DNA from: CAMLJR01 sp964631955
GTDB taxonomy: Bacteria > Pseudomonadota > Gammaproteobacteria > Pseudomonadales > CAMLJR01
Direction of reading: 5' to 3'
Assembly (NCBI GenBank): GCA_964631955.1
Contig: CAZWBA010000002.1
Coordinates: 248,001 to 312,000, forward strand
Length of the DNA stretch: 64,000 nt
This document shows positions 15,931 through 24,895 of the stretch, piece by piece (position 1 is the first letter of the stretch; each line of letters begins with the position of its first letter). The position numbers and the translations under genes are program-made. The notes beneath the pieces are model-generated. The model saw only the letters and a program-made list of their open reading frames with translations, searched no databases and was not told the origin of the DNA.

Positions 15931-17238
15931 GTGACCAACACCAGTAAAGATTACGTCAAATGGTTTCGCAATTCCGCGCCGTATATCAACACGCATCGCG
16001 GCAAGACATTCGTGATGATGTTCGGTGGCGATGCGGTCGAGCATCCGAATTTCGCGCATATCATTCACGACATCGCACTGCTCAATAGTCTGGGCGTGAA
16101 ACTCGTGCTCGTGCACGGCACGCGTCCGCAGATCGAACATCGCTGCCAGTTGCGCGGGATTACACCGCACTTCCACAAGGATTTGCGCGTCACCGATGCG
16201 GACACGCTGGAATGCGTGAAGGATGCGGCGGGCAGTGTGCGCGCGCATATCGAAGCACTGCTCACCACCGGCCTTGCCAATTCGCCGATGCACGGCGCGC
16301 AGATTCGCGTGTGCTCGGGCAATTTCGTCATCGCACGGCCGATGGGCGTGCACGATGGCGTCGATTTCGGCAACACCGGTGAAGTGCGTCGCGTCGATAC
16401 CGATGCCATCACCAAATTGCAGCAGGCCGGCGCCATCGTATTGCTGTCGGCGATCGGCTATTCGCCGACGGGCGAAGTATTCAATCTTTCCTACGAAGAT
16501 GTCGCGACGCAGGCGGCGGTTTCGCTGAAGGCCGACAAGCTCATTGCCTTCGATGACGCACAATTGCTCGACGAGCAGGGCGAGCTGATTCGCTTCGCCG
16601 AATTGCGCCATGTGCGGCCACGGCTGACGACTTGCGCCGATCCGCATCTGCTCGGCGTGTTGCAGGCGCTCGTGCAAAGTTGCGAGCACGGCGTGAAGCG
16701 CTGTCATCTGATCAATTACACCGACGATGGCGCGCTGCTGCAGGAATTATTCACGCGCGACGGCACCGGCACGCTGATCACCGAAGATCAGTACGAACAG
16801 ATTCGCACGGCGCAGATCAGCGATGTCGGCGGCATTCTCGAAATCATTCAGCCGCTCGAAGCCGAAGGCAAACTGGTGAAACGCTCGCGCGAAATGCTCG
16901 AACGCGAAATCGGTTATTTCACGGTTATCGATCGCGACGGCATGATCATCGCGTGTGCAGCGTTATATCCGTACCCTGAAAATGGCAGCGGCGAAATTGC
17001 CTGTGTCGCCACGCACGCGGATTATCGCGGTGCCGATCGCGGCGAACGCCTGCTCGCAGCGCTCGAATACAAGGCGACGAGTCTGGGGCTCGAAAAAGTT
17101 TTTATCCTGACCACACGCACCGCGCACTGGTTTCAGGAACAAGGTTTTGTGCAGGCAGGGCTGGAGCAGCTGCCTGCACAAAAGCAGGCGTTTTACAATT
17201 ATCAGCGCAACTCGAAAGTATTCATCAAAAAACTTTAA
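15931..17238 (+). CDS. argA: N-acetylglutamate synthase
   Basis: Transfers acetyl from acetyl-CoA to glutamate, the first step of arginine synthesis. The N-terminal amino-acid-kinase-like domain (residues about 1-280) starts KDYVKWFRNSAPYINTHRGK and includes VLVHGTRPQIEHR and ARPMGVHDGVDFGNTGEVRR. The C-terminal GNAT acetyltransferase domain (about 285-430) includes AQISDVGGILEIIQPLEAEG, CVATHADYRGADRGERLLAA and FILTTRTAHWFQEQGFV. The GTG at 15931 is chosen as the start because the family N-terminus begins there (435 residues). The frame extends upstream to 15859, but that part has no similarity. The DUF1993 gene follows 30 bp downstream and may be co-transcribed. Confidence 0.95.
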   Translation: MTNTSKDYVKWFRNSAPYINTHRGKTFVMMFGGDAVEHPNFAHIIHDIALLNSLGVKLVLVHGTRPQIEHRCQLRGITPHFHKDLRVTDADTLECVKDAAGSVRAHIEALLTTGLANSPMHGAQIRVCSGNFVIARPMGVHDGVDFGNTGEVRRVDTDAITKLQQAGAIVLLSAIGYSPTGEVFNLSYEDVATQAAVSLKADKLIAFDDAQLLDEQGELIRFAELRHVRPRLTTCADPHLLGVLQALVQSCEHGVKRCHLINYTDDGALLQELFTRDGTGTLITEDQYEQIRTAQISDVGGILEIIQPLEAEGKLVKRSREMLEREIGYFTVIDRDGMIIACAALYPYPENGSGEIACVATHADYRGADRGERLLAALEYKATSLGLEKVFILTTRTAHWFQEQGFVQAGLEQLPAQKQAFYNYQRNSKVFIKKL

Positions 17239-17268
17239 TCGTTTCGTTTTAAATCCTGGAGGCCCGCC

Positions 17269-17781
17269 ATGTCGCTCTCGATGTATCAGTCGTCTGCACC
17301 AATATTTCTTCCTTTACTCATGAATCTGAAAGCAATGCTGGAAAAAGCGGCCACGCATTGCGAAAATAAAAAGATCGATCCGTCGATACTGCCGGCGACG
17401 CGTTTATTTCCCGACATGTTTCCGCTCAGCAAACAGGTGCAGATCGCTACCGATCACGCGAAAGGTTGCCCGGCGCGCCTTGCCGGCCTGGAGCCTCCTG
17501 CGTTTGAAGACAATGAAAAGACGCTGCCGGAACTGATCGCACGCGTGCAGAAAACCATCGACTACGTGAATGGCTTCCAGCCCGCGCAAATCGATGGCTC
17601 GGAAGAACGCAATATCGAACTCAAAATCGGCAGCCACGAACTCAAATTCATCGGCCACGCCTATCTTCTGAAATTTGCGTTGCCAAATTTTTATTTCCAC
17701 GTGACGACGGCATATAACATCCTTCGCCACAATGGCGTCGATGTCGGCAAATCGGATTTTCTCGGGCACTTATTGCGTTAA
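17269..17781 (+). CDS. DUF1993 family protein
   Basis: A 170-residue soluble protein that matches DUF1993 as I know it: MSLSMYQSSAPIFLPLLMNL at the start, LFPDMFPLSKQVQIATDHAK, AFEDNEKTLPELIARVQKTI, LPNFYFHVTTAYNILRHNGV and DVGKSDFLGHL at the end. The family is related to the DinB-like four-helix bundle group and has no established function. A Shine-Dalgarno sequence (GGAGG) lies 8 bases before the ATG. It follows argA by 30 bp, so the two may form an operon; the metabolic link is unknown. Confidence 0.9.
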   Translation: MSLSMYQSSAPIFLPLLMNLKAMLEKAATHCENKKIDPSILPATRLFPDMFPLSKQVQIATDHAKGCPARLAGLEPPAFEDNEKTLPELIARVQKTIDYVNGFQPAQIDGSEERNIELKIGSHELKFIGHAYLLKFALPNFYFHVTTAYNILRHNGVDVGKSDFLGHLLR

Positions 17782-17954
17782 TAATTTGTGCATGGCGGTC
17801 GTTGCGGCGACCACCCGCTTCCCGCCGCTGACCCGATTCAGATTCCGCCATCCACCTTCGCACCGCATTTCCTGCAATTACGCTGCAATCCGCTATCCTT
17901 TACCCGCCAGCGCAAAACCTCGCAACGGTCAATAAGCCCGTAACGGTCAAAAAA

Positions 17955-20315
17955 ATGGATAGCCCGCAATTCAATGTCGTCGTCGATGGCATCGTGCTGA
18001 ACGGTTTCGATGCCGATTCGGTATTACTGCATCTGCAGCAACAATTAAAACTGCCGGAAGCGAAAGCGCGCTTATTGATCGCGAACAAGACCGTGACGGT
18101 TAAGCGCGGCACCACCGAAGCCATCGCCCGGGCTTACTGTTCAAGACTGCGGGCGGCCGGCGTCGCTGCGCGTATCGAACCTGTCACCGCAGCACATGTC
18201 GCCGCTGCCACGACTGCTGCACCCGCAAAACGTTATTTTTCGGAGGCGCCGCTTGCCGCCAGAGAAATCGCGCGCACCGGAATTTTCAGGGGCGCCGTCG
18301 GGCGCGCCAGCGCCGCCCTCCTCGGAACCGCACTGGCCTATGGCTTGCTCGCATTATCCGGGCTGGGCCTGCTGCTGTTCTACATGGTGGGATACGCGGA
18401 TTTTCTTGTCGTCCCGCCGATATTGTTCAGCGTATCGGTGTATCTCATCGTATCGCTCGCTCTCGCCATGATCGCGACACTGTTGTGGCGTCCTCTGCTG
18501 GCGGGCAGCGATGACATCGACACATACACGCCGGTTTCGCCGCTGCAGGAACCCGCGCTATTCGCTTTTGTCACGCAGCTGTGCGAGAAACTGGCGCTCA
18601 GGGCGCCTGCGGAAATCGTGCTGACGACCGCCACATCGAACAGTGCATCGCTATTGCCCGGCGTGAGCAATATCAGGCGCGGCGATTATCGGCTCGCATT
18701 GAGTTTGCCGGCACTCGAAAACGGTTCGATCCATCATTACGCGGGACTGCTCGCGGCCGATCTCGCGACGCAAACCTATTTGCCGATGCTGCGTTATCGC
18801 TGGCTGGCCACAACGATTGACAAACGGTTCGATAACTGCCTGAACAGGCGCGACTGGCTCGCGCAACGCATCGGAATATTTTCGCAATCGGCGCCATCTG
18901 CATTGGCGTCCCTATTGAAACTTCTCGAAAAAATAATCGGGCTGGCCAATCGCCACTTGCAAAAAGTATCTTCTCGCATCAACGCCATCGACACAAAACT
19001 TCAGCACGCACTGCTCGATGAAGAGGATCGATACAGCGCCCTGATCACCGGTTCCGCCAGTTTCACCGATCTCATGATTTATCGCGCCCGCCTCGCCGCT
19101 GCCGCACGCGACGCCCGCGAAAAAAACCTGGAAGATCGTATCGAAGGCCATCTGGTGGATGATTTACCCGCGTTGATCCGCCATTACTTCGACAGCATCG
19201 AAGAAAATTTCGCACAGAATCTGCAGCGCAGATGGAATGCGGAAACGACGCCGCGCAAGGATGAACCGCCGATCGCACGCGAACGTATCGAATATATATC
19301 CGGCATCGCAAAACCATCGCTCGTCACCGATGACAGTGCAGCGCAATCGCTATTACGGCGTCGCGACGAGGCCGCCCGCAACGCCACGCTCAGCGATTAC
19401 CGGCGTATCGATTCCGAGATCGATATCGGCAACCTCATGCCGACGGAAGAACTGACCTACACCGCAACGCAGGACATTCTGCAACGACAGCAGGCGGCCA
19501 TTTATTTCAACGACTGGTTCAGGCCGTTTCGCTTCTGGAGTCTCGCCGATTACAAACTTATCAGCGACATGCCGCTGCAGGATGCGTCGATGCAGCTGAG
19601 CGTATGCGTGAATAAAATTCGAAGACTTACACCCGACCGCACGAAATTGCTGGCGGAGTACGAGCGTCTGCACAATCAATTGCGCGAAATTCTGATCGCG
19701 CAGCACGTGCTGGCTGCGGGGAAGAAATTCACGTTTCGTTATATTCATTACGACGGCACCACGCTCGCACCGGTTCTGGAAGATCGTCAGCAGGAAATCG
19801 CCGCGGTAATGGAAAAACTGCTGCAGCAGGAAACAGTGATGGGCGGCCGCATCACGCTGGGCTTGCGCCTGTCCGGCCAGGATCAGCGCGAAGTCAGCGA
19901 GCTTCATGATGCCCTGCGCATGCTGCACGATATCGGCGCGCGTCTTTATAAAATATCGCTCGACTGTTTCCAGCTCGAACAATTATTGCATCGCCAGCAT
20001 CAGCTCCGCGAAGCCGACTACAGTCTGCCGATCAAAAAACTGGAAACAAAAATCGATGATGCCTGCAAACTGCTGCTCGTACGGCTGAACGATATTCCCT
20101 ACCCGCTCGATAGCCGCCATCGCTCCCTGAAAAGTTTTGCCGAAAAAATGCTGGAAAAATCACAGCGCAAATCCGCATCGCCGGTTTTGCAGCGCGTACT
20201 GCGCCTGATCGACGTGCTATATCACGTAAACGAAAAATTTTCGCGGCAGGCTGCGGATTACGGCACCATTGCGGAAGAGGCTTACCGCATAGAGCCGATT
20301 CGCCTGATTAAATAA
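17955..20315 (+). CDS. Large membrane protein, apparently inactive M48-like peptidase
   Basis: A 786-residue protein. Residues 1-78 form a small N-terminal domain (FNVVVDGIVLNGFDADSVLL then KLPEAKARLLIANKTVTVKR) of a type I know from other gammaproteobacterial membrane proteins. Residues about 115-178 are two to three membrane helices. Residues 200-370 follow the layout of long M48 metallopeptidases: APAEIVLTTATSNSASLLPG, then YRLALSLPALENGS, then YAGLLAADLATQ. In active members the last stretch reads AGVLAHEFGHF, so H, E and H are replaced by A268, D269 and T272. The third-ligand region (active EYDADRYE) reads LDEEDRY without the Glu. The C-terminal 400 residues are helical, with no known domain. 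It is probably a non-catalytic scaffold; family assignment rests on remembered patterns. Confidence 0.75.
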   Translation: MDSPQFNVVVDGIVLNGFDADSVLLHLQQQLKLPEAKARLLIANKTVTVKRGTTEAIARAYCSRLRAAGVAARIEPVTAAHVAAATTAAPAKRYFSEAPLAAREIARTGIFRGAVGRASAALLGTALAYGLLALSGLGLLLFYMVGYADFLVVPPILFSVSVYLIVSLALAMIATLLWRPLLAGSDDIDTYTPVSPLQEPALFAFVTQLCEKLALRAPAEIVLTTATSNSASLLPGVSNIRRGDYRLALSLPALENGSIHHYAGLLAADLATQTYLPMLRYRWLATTIDKRFDNCLNRRDWLAQRIGIFSQSAPSALASLLKLLEKIIGLANRHLQKVSSRINAIDTKLQHALLDEEDRYSALITGSASFTDLMIYRARLAAAARDAREKNLEDRIEGHLVDDLPALIRHYFDSIEENFAQNLQRRWNAETTPRKDEPPIARERIEYISGIAKPSLVTDDSAAQSLLRRRDEAARNATLSDYRRIDSEIDIGNLMPTEELTYTATQDILQRQQAAIYFNDWFRPFRFWSLADYKLISDMPLQDASMQLSVCVNKIRRLTPDRTKLLAEYERLHNQLREILIAQHVLAAGKKFTFRYIHYDGTTLAPVLEDRQQEIAAVMEKLLQQETVMGGRITLGLRLSGQDQREVSELHDALRMLHDIGARLYKISLDCFQLEQLLHRQHQLREADYSLPIKKLETKIDDACKLLLVRLNDIPYPLDSRHRSLKSFAEKMLEKSQRKSASPVLQRVLRLIDVLYHVNEKFSRQAADYGTIAEEAYRIEPIRLIK

Positions 20316-20324
20316 GGCCGTCCC

Positions 20325-20747
20325 TTATCGTAGAAACTTTTCGCGATCCACGTTCGTCGCGCCATCGCGACATTCACCGCGAATAATATAGCTTCCATGC
20401 TGCTCGTATTGTTCGAGCACCATATAACCCGCGCGGCAATAATTATTTTGCGCGAGCATTGCCTCCAGCCCCCTTCGCGCCGATTTCGCTATCGCTGCGC
20501 GCATATTTTCGCGCTCGCGCATCATTTTCGGATTGTCGATGGTTTGAAAATCATTTGCTTCCGGCGCAGCTCCACCTCGCATGAAGGGCTGCGTGTATGT
20601 AAACAGCTTGATATCGTCGGCAAGAATTTTCGCGGCAAAGTCGGCACCGGGCGGAATATCGTCTGCACTCGGTGCATGCGAGCACGCCGTCATTATCAGC
20701 GCGATAGCGATCGGCAACGTCCACTGCGCATACTTACTGGCGATCAT
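20325..20747 (-). CDS. Small hypothetical lipoprotein
   Basis: A 140-residue protein with a lipoprotein signal (MIASKYAQWTLPIAIALIMT then ACS; the lipobox cysteine is residue 22). The mature part is mostly helical (KMMRERENMRAAIAKSARRG) and ends in a short segment with two further cysteines (NNYCRAGYMVLEQY, IIRGECRDGATNVDREK). No family is recognised. It is convergent with the large M48-like gene, whose stop is 9 bp away, and lies 24 bp downstream of the yceI-like gene on the same strand. The two exported proteins may therefore share a transcript. Confidence 0.78.
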   Translation of the reverse strand: MIASKYAQWTLPIAIALIMTACSHAPSADDIPPGADFAAKILADDIKLFTYTQPFMRGGAAPEANDFQTIDNPKMMRERENMRAAIAKSARRGLEAMLAQNNYCRAGYMVLEQYEQHGSYIIRGECRDGATNVDREKFLR

Positions 20748-20771
20748 AAATTTTCGACTCTCGGCATCGTT

Positions 20772-21509
20772 TTATTTCACGGAATCTTTTCGGGCGGTGA
20801 TATGAAACTGCGCATCGATTGCATCGGCGATGCGTAATCCGCCGCCCAGCACACTATACGGCGTCAGCCCCAGCCGCACCTGTGACAACCTGACTGAACC
20901 TTCGGCGATCAGCAGATCATCCGTTTCGCTCATTCGCACCGGCAATACGATGCGACTGGTCAATTGGCGAATATTCACCTCGACGATCAATTGCAGCTCC
21001 GGCCATTGACCGCTCACGGCAATCGAACGCAAGGCGACCTCGGGATACTGTGCGGCCGCAAGCAACTGCGGACCAAGCATATTGGCGCGGGTACCGGCAA
21101 TAGCCTCGGGCGCGAGCACACCGGAGAAGTCGGGGCCTGCGCTGGCGCGATCGTCCGGCGAATCGACCCGCATGCTGTTCACAGGAAAGCGCATCTCGAC
21201 TTCGGATTGCGTCATGTCGGCTTCGCGATAAACCACACCTTGCAGCTGCCGGATCGCGATGACGTGATTGTGACCGTATCGCGCAAGCGGGCCATCGCGA
21301 TACGCGCGCAAGATAATCGACGAGTTTGCCGGGTCGATGGTGTAACGTGTCGCATGCGCATGCCTGTGCACCGGCGTTTCAGTAACGGACTCCTGCGGTT
21401 GCGGGGCGGGCTGACACGCGCTGAGCACCATGCCGATTGCAAACGCAATACTCCAGGCAGCAGCACCTGGTCGTTTTTCCGATTTGCCGGACGATAAATT
21501 TATTGTCAC
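20772..21509 (-). CDS. YceI-like lipoprotein
   Basis: A 245-residue envelope protein with a lipobox at the end of its signal (SIAFAIGMVLSAC, cysteine 32). The mature domain has the YceI lipocalin-like pattern: RYTIDPANSSIILRAYRDGP, ARYGHNHVIAIRQLQGVVY, FPVNSMRVDSPD and LGPQLLAAAQYPEVALRSIA. YceI proteins bind isoprenoid or amphiphilic ligands in the periplasm. The unusual YGHNH replaces the more common G-x-H-x-G region of the family. The start codon lies within the 5' region of the divergent arfB gene (60 bp apart). The small lipoprotein gene follows 24 bp downstream. Confidence 0.87.
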   Translation of the reverse strand: MTINLSSGKSEKRPGAAAWSIAFAIGMVLSACQPAPQPQESVTETPVHRHAHATRYTIDPANSSIILRAYRDGPLARYGHNHVIAIRQLQGVVYREADMTQSEVEMRFPVNSMRVDSPDDRASAGPDFSGVLAPEAIAGTRANMLGPQLLAAAQYPEVALRSIAVSGQWPELQLIVEVNIRQLTSRIVLPVRMSETDDLLIAEGSVRLSQVRLGLTPYSVLGGGLRIADAIDAQFHITARKDSVK

Positions 21510-21568
21510 TGTTTCAGCCGTCCGTTAAAAATTCGTTGCCCGATTTAATGAGTTCGAGACGAACAATC

Positions 21569-21985
21569 ATGTCGCCATTTTCAATCGATCCGCTCGAGCT
21601 GCCCATGCATGCCGTGAGCATTCAGGCGATTCGCGCACAGGGTTCCGGTGGGCAGAACGTCAATAAGGTATCGAATGCCGTGCATTTGCGTTTCGACATT
21701 CGCGCCGCTGATCTGCCCCCGCCCGTGGAGGAAAAACTGCTTGCGATGCGCAGTCACCATGTCAGCAAGGACGGTTACATCATTATCAAGGCGCAGCGTT
21801 TTCGCAGTCTCGAACAAAATCGTGCCGATGCCCTGGAACGCCTGCGCGAATTATTGCAGCGCGCCAGTTTCACCCCGACACCGCGCCGCGCCACCAAACC
21901 GACCAGAGCGTCGGTACAGCGACGCAGTGACAACAAGATACGACAAAGCCTGCAAAAAGCATTACGCCGCAAGCCCGTCGAATGA
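21569..21985 (+). CDS. arfB: Alternative ribosome-rescue factor ArfB (peptidyl-tRNA hydrolase, YaeJ-like)
   Basis: Releases peptides from stalled ribosomes by hydrolysing peptidyl-tRNA in the A site; cytosolic. It has 138 residues from ATG 21569. The GGQ catalytic motif is in IRAQGSGGQNVNKVSNAVHL, followed by RFDIRAADLPPPVEEKLLAM. The basic C-terminal tail RRSDNKIRQSLQKALRRKP is the one that enters the mRNA channel. The start at 21569 is chosen because the family starts about 20 residues before the GGQ motif; the open frame reaches back to 21437 without similarity. It is convergent with elbB (12 bp apart). Confidence 0.93.
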   Translation: MSPFSIDPLELPMHAVSIQAIRAQGSGGQNVNKVSNAVHLRFDIRAADLPPPVEEKLLAMRSHHVSKDGYIIIKAQRFRSLEQNRADALERLRELLQRASFTPTPRRATKPTRASVQRRSDNKIRQSLQKALRRKPVE

Positions 21986-21997
21986 CGACAAGAAATT

Positions 21998-22654
21998 TCA
22001 GATCAGTTTGAGGACGGCTTCGACGCAGCCGTCGATACCCTTTGCCAGCTCTGAAATATTTTTCGCGAGCATGTAGGCGGGCGTCGTGACCAGTTTATTC
22101 TGTTCGTCGATCACTGCTTTCTCGACGGGGCAACCGATGTGTCTGCCTCCCATCGCTTCGATTGCAGCAGCGGTTTCAGCATCATTGCCGATCGTACACT
22201 GCACGCCTTCGCCAAAAATTCTGGCGGACATCGTCGGTGAAATGCAGATCAGGCCGATCGGTTTACGCGCTTCACGCATCGCCTGAGCAAAGCGAAGAAA
22301 ATCGGGCTGCACTGTCATCGCAGAACCTTTCACAGCAAAATCGCACAGATTTTTTGCCGCGCCGAAACCGCCGGGGACGATCATGGCGTCGAAATCTTCT
22401 GCGCGCGCCGTGGCAAGATCCTGAATATCGCCGCGCGCGATTCGCGCTGCTTCAACCATCACATTGCGCTTCTCGCCGGGACTCGCTTGACCGGTAATAT
22501 GATTGACGACGTGCATCTGTTCAATGTTCGGCGCGAGACACTGATAGCTCGCGCCATGCTGATCGAGCGCGAGCAACGCAAGTACCGCCTCGTGAATTTC
22601 CGCACCGTCATATACACCGCATCCTGCCAGTATCACTGCTACTTTTTTGGCCAT
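21998..22654 (-). CDS. elbB: ElbB, isoprenoid-biosynthesis-associated glyoxalase (DJ-1/PfpI superfamily)
   Basis: A 218-residue DJ-1/PfpI-fold protein. It starts MAKKVAVILAGCGVYDGAEI, the typical ElbB N-terminus, and has a GAGGG Shine-Dalgarno sequence before the ATG at 22654. The nucleophile region is KPIGLICISPTMSARIFGEG, with Cys in the LICIS elbow. Other family segments are MIVPGGFGAAKNLCDFAVKG and HIGCPVEKAVIDEQNKLVTT. E. coli ElbB is reported to have glyoxalase III activity and to affect carotenoid yield; the natural role is unsettled. A further in-frame start at 22675 would add seven residues but lies upstream of the ribosome site. Confidence 0.93.
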   Translation of the reverse strand: MAKKVAVILAGCGVYDGAEIHEAVLALLALDQHGASYQCLAPNIEQMHVVNHITGQASPGEKRNVMVEAARIARGDIQDLATARAEDFDAMIVPGGFGAAKNLCDFAVKGSAMTVQPDFLRFAQAMREARKPIGLICISPTMSARIFGEGVQCTIGNDAETAAAIEAMGGRHIGCPVEKAVIDEQNKLVTTPAYMLAKNISELAKGIDGCVEAVLKLI

Positions 22655-22933
22655 GATCAAACCCTCCTCTCTCACTCATCTATCTGCCTGCCCACTTCAT
22701 TTCTGCGCGATGTCCCACAGTGTGCAGCTGGCATCGCTGCGATCCACAACCGGGCGCGACAGGCCTGACGGCTTTACTTTACCACTGGCGGCTTCACTGT
22801 TGTCAGCGCGGGACGGGGTGTTATGATGCGGTCCATGTTCGAAGTGATTTGCGCTTGCAATCATCCCCTCAATACCCCATTTAATAGATTCGATCGCAAG
22901 TAGATTCCTTATTACCTGTATGTGGAGAGAGTT

Positions 22934-23260
22934 ATGGGCGACAAGATCGTTCACGTTACCGACGCCAGCTTTGAAGACGATGTGCTTAAATCCGACATCC
23001 CGGTGCTGGTGGACTTCTGGGCAGCCTGGTGCGGGCCGTGCAAAATGATTGCGCCAATCCTCGACGATGTCGCAAATGAATACGAAGGCAAAGTGAAGGT
23101 ATGTAAAGTCGATGTCGACGCCAATGGCGACACACCTGCGAAATTCGGTGTGCGCGGTATTCCGACATTGATTCTATTCAAGAACGGCAATGCCGAAGCG
23201 ACCAAAGTTGGCGCGCTTTCGAAAACTCAGCTGACCGCTTTCATCGACGCCGCCCTGTAA
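22934..23260 (+). CDS. trxA: Thioredoxin 1
   Basis: A general protein disulfide reductase, 108 residues, cytosolic. The active site is WAAWCGPCKMIAPIL, with the standard WCGPC. The cis-proline region GVRGIPTLILFKNG and the C-terminal KTQLTAFIDAAL are both present. The ATG at 22934 is chosen because the family starts here (MGDKIVHVTDASFEDDVL); GGAGAG lies 4-9 bases upstream. Directly upstream of rho, as in many proteobacteria. Bases 22655-22933 upstream show no other gene. Confidence 0.96.
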   Translation: MGDKIVHVTDASFEDDVLKSDIPVLVDFWAAWCGPCKMIAPILDDVANEYEGKVKVCKVDVDANGDTPAKFGVRGIPTLILFKNGNAEATKVGALSKTQLTAFIDAAL

Positions 23261-23534
23261 TGACGAATCGGCGATCGCTTTTTTGTGATCGCCCTGCTCC
23301 AGAAGCGGACTGTGATCACCTTCCGCTTTAATTAATTGCAGCGGAGATTTATCAACTTCGGTTGCTTGCGCAAGCGGATTTTCGGTGTTACAGTTTCTTC
23401 CAATCCCAATTCGCATAGCTCCATAAGAACCGATCCGGTTTTTTTATATCCTTTTCATCCGTCGTTTTAGCTCTGCATGCGCCCCGCATGCGCGTCCCTG
23501 TTCCGCTCATTAACCCACATCTCGCCAGTCACCT
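23261..23534. other. trxA-rho intergenic region
   Basis: No gene is seen. Just after trxA there is an inverted repeat GGCGATC (23269-23275) ... GATCGCC around a T-rich loop (gcttttttgt), which may slow or end the trxA transcript. The remaining 240 bp up to the rho start probably hold the rho promoter and leader; rho is autoregulated through its leader in E. coli, but I see no diagnostic motif here. Confidence 0.45.
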
Positions 23535-24803
23535 ATGAACCTTACCGATCTAAAAACAAAACCATCTGCCGAATTATTGACTATTGCGGAAAGTATGGGG
23601 CTGGAAAACATGGCCCGCTCCCGCAAGCAGGACATCATCTTTGCGATCCTCAAACGCCACGCGAAAAGCGGCGAAGATATTTCCGGAGATGGCGTACTCG
23701 AAATTTTGCAGGATGGTTTCGGCTTTCTGCGCTCGGCAGACTGCTCGTATCTGGCGGGACCCGACGATATCTATGTTTCGCCGAGCCAGATTCGCCGCTT
23801 CAATCTGCGCACCGGCGATACGATTTCCGGCAAAATTCGCCCGCCGAAAGAAGGCGAGCGCTATTTCGCACTGCTGAAAGTCAACGATATCAACTTCACC
23901 AAGCCCGAAAACTCTCGCAACAAAGTTCTTTTCGAAAACCTCACACCGCTATTTCCTAACCAGCGTCTCGTCCTGCAGGCCGGCAATGGTGCCACTGAAG
24001 ATTTGACCGGCCGCGTCATCGATCTGGTTGCGCCGATTGGCAAAGGCCAGCGCGGCTTGATCGTAGCGCCACCAAAAGCCGGCAAAACCATCATGCTGCA
24101 ACACATTGCCAGCAGTATCCTGCGCAATAATCCCGAGTGCTACATGATCGTGCTGCTCATCGACGAGCGTCCGGAAGAAGTGACGGAAATGCTGCGTTCG
24201 GTCGGTGCGCGCGGAGCCGAAGTGGTCGCGTCGACATTCGACGAACCGCCCGCGCGTCACGTGCAGGTCGCCGAAATGGTTATCGAAAAAGCCAAGCGTC
24301 TGGTCGAACACAAGCGCGATGTCGTCATCCTGCTCGATTCGATCACACGCCTCGCACGCGCCTACAACACGATCATTCCGTCGTCCGGCAAAGTACTGAC
24401 GGGCGGTGTCGATGCGCACGCGCTCGAGCGCCCGAAGCGTTTCTTCGGCGCCGCGCGTAATGTCGAGGAAGGTGGCAGTCTCACGATTATCGCTACTGCG
24501 CTGATCGATACCGGCTCGAAAATGGACGAAGTGATTTACGAAGAATTCAAGGGCACGGGCAACATGGAGTTGCACCTCGATCGCAAAGTGTCGGAAAAAC
24601 GCGTATTCCCATCGATCAATATTCGCCGCTCGGGTACGCGCCGCGAAGAATTGATTACCGACGAAGACGAATTATCGCGTATGTGGATTCTGCGCAAACT
24701 CCTGCACGGCATGGAAGATTTGCCAGCGATCGAATTTCTTATCGACAAACTCAAAGATACGAAGACCAACGAAGAGTTCTTCGATTCGATGAAGCGCAAA
24801 TAA
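23535..24803 (+). CDS. rho: Transcription termination factor Rho
   Basis: A hexameric RNA-dependent ATPase and helicase, 422 residues, the usual size for short Rho. The N-terminal helical RHO_N part (MNLTDLKTKPSAELLTIAES) and the OB-fold RNA-binding domain (DGVLEILQDGFGFLRS, DDIYVSPSQIRRFNLRTGD) are followed by the ATPase: Walker A APPKAGKTIMLQHIA, Walker B MIVLLIDERPEEVTEM, and the Q/R-loop segment SGKVLTGGVDAHALERPKRF then FGAARNVEEGGS. The second residue after the Walker Thr is Ile where many have Leu or Met. A strong terminator follows 19 bp after the stop, so rho is monocistronic. Confidence 0.97.
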   Translation: MNLTDLKTKPSAELLTIAESMGLENMARSRKQDIIFAILKRHAKSGEDISGDGVLEILQDGFGFLRSADCSYLAGPDDIYVSPSQIRRFNLRTGDTISGKIRPPKEGERYFALLKVNDINFTKPENSRNKVLFENLTPLFPNQRLVLQAGNGATEDLTGRVIDLVAPIGKGQRGLIVAPPKAGKTIMLQHIASSILRNNPECYMIVLLIDERPEEVTEMLRSVGARGAEVVASTFDEPPARHVQVAEMVIEKAKRLVEHKRDVVILLDSITRLARAYNTIIPSSGKVLTGGVDAHALERPKRFFGAARNVEEGGSLTIIATALIDTGSKMDEVIYEEFKGTGNMELHLDRKVSEKRVFPSINIRRSGTRREELITDEDELSRMWILRKLLHGMEDLPAIEFLIDKLKDTKTNEEFFDSMKRK

Positions 24804-24822
24804 ACACAGAAGCAATTTAAAA

Positions 24823-24845
24823 GGGCGATGCAAATCGCCCTTTTT
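24823..24845 (+). terminator. Rho-independent terminator after rho
   Basis: Stem GGGCGA - tgcaaa - TCGCCC (24823-24840) followed by TTTTT (24841-24845), 19 bp past the rho stop codon. Confidence 0.85.
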
Positions 24846-24895
24846 CATTTAAGACGCTTTCATTTAGGACACATTCGGTTTTCTAGGGCCAGGCA

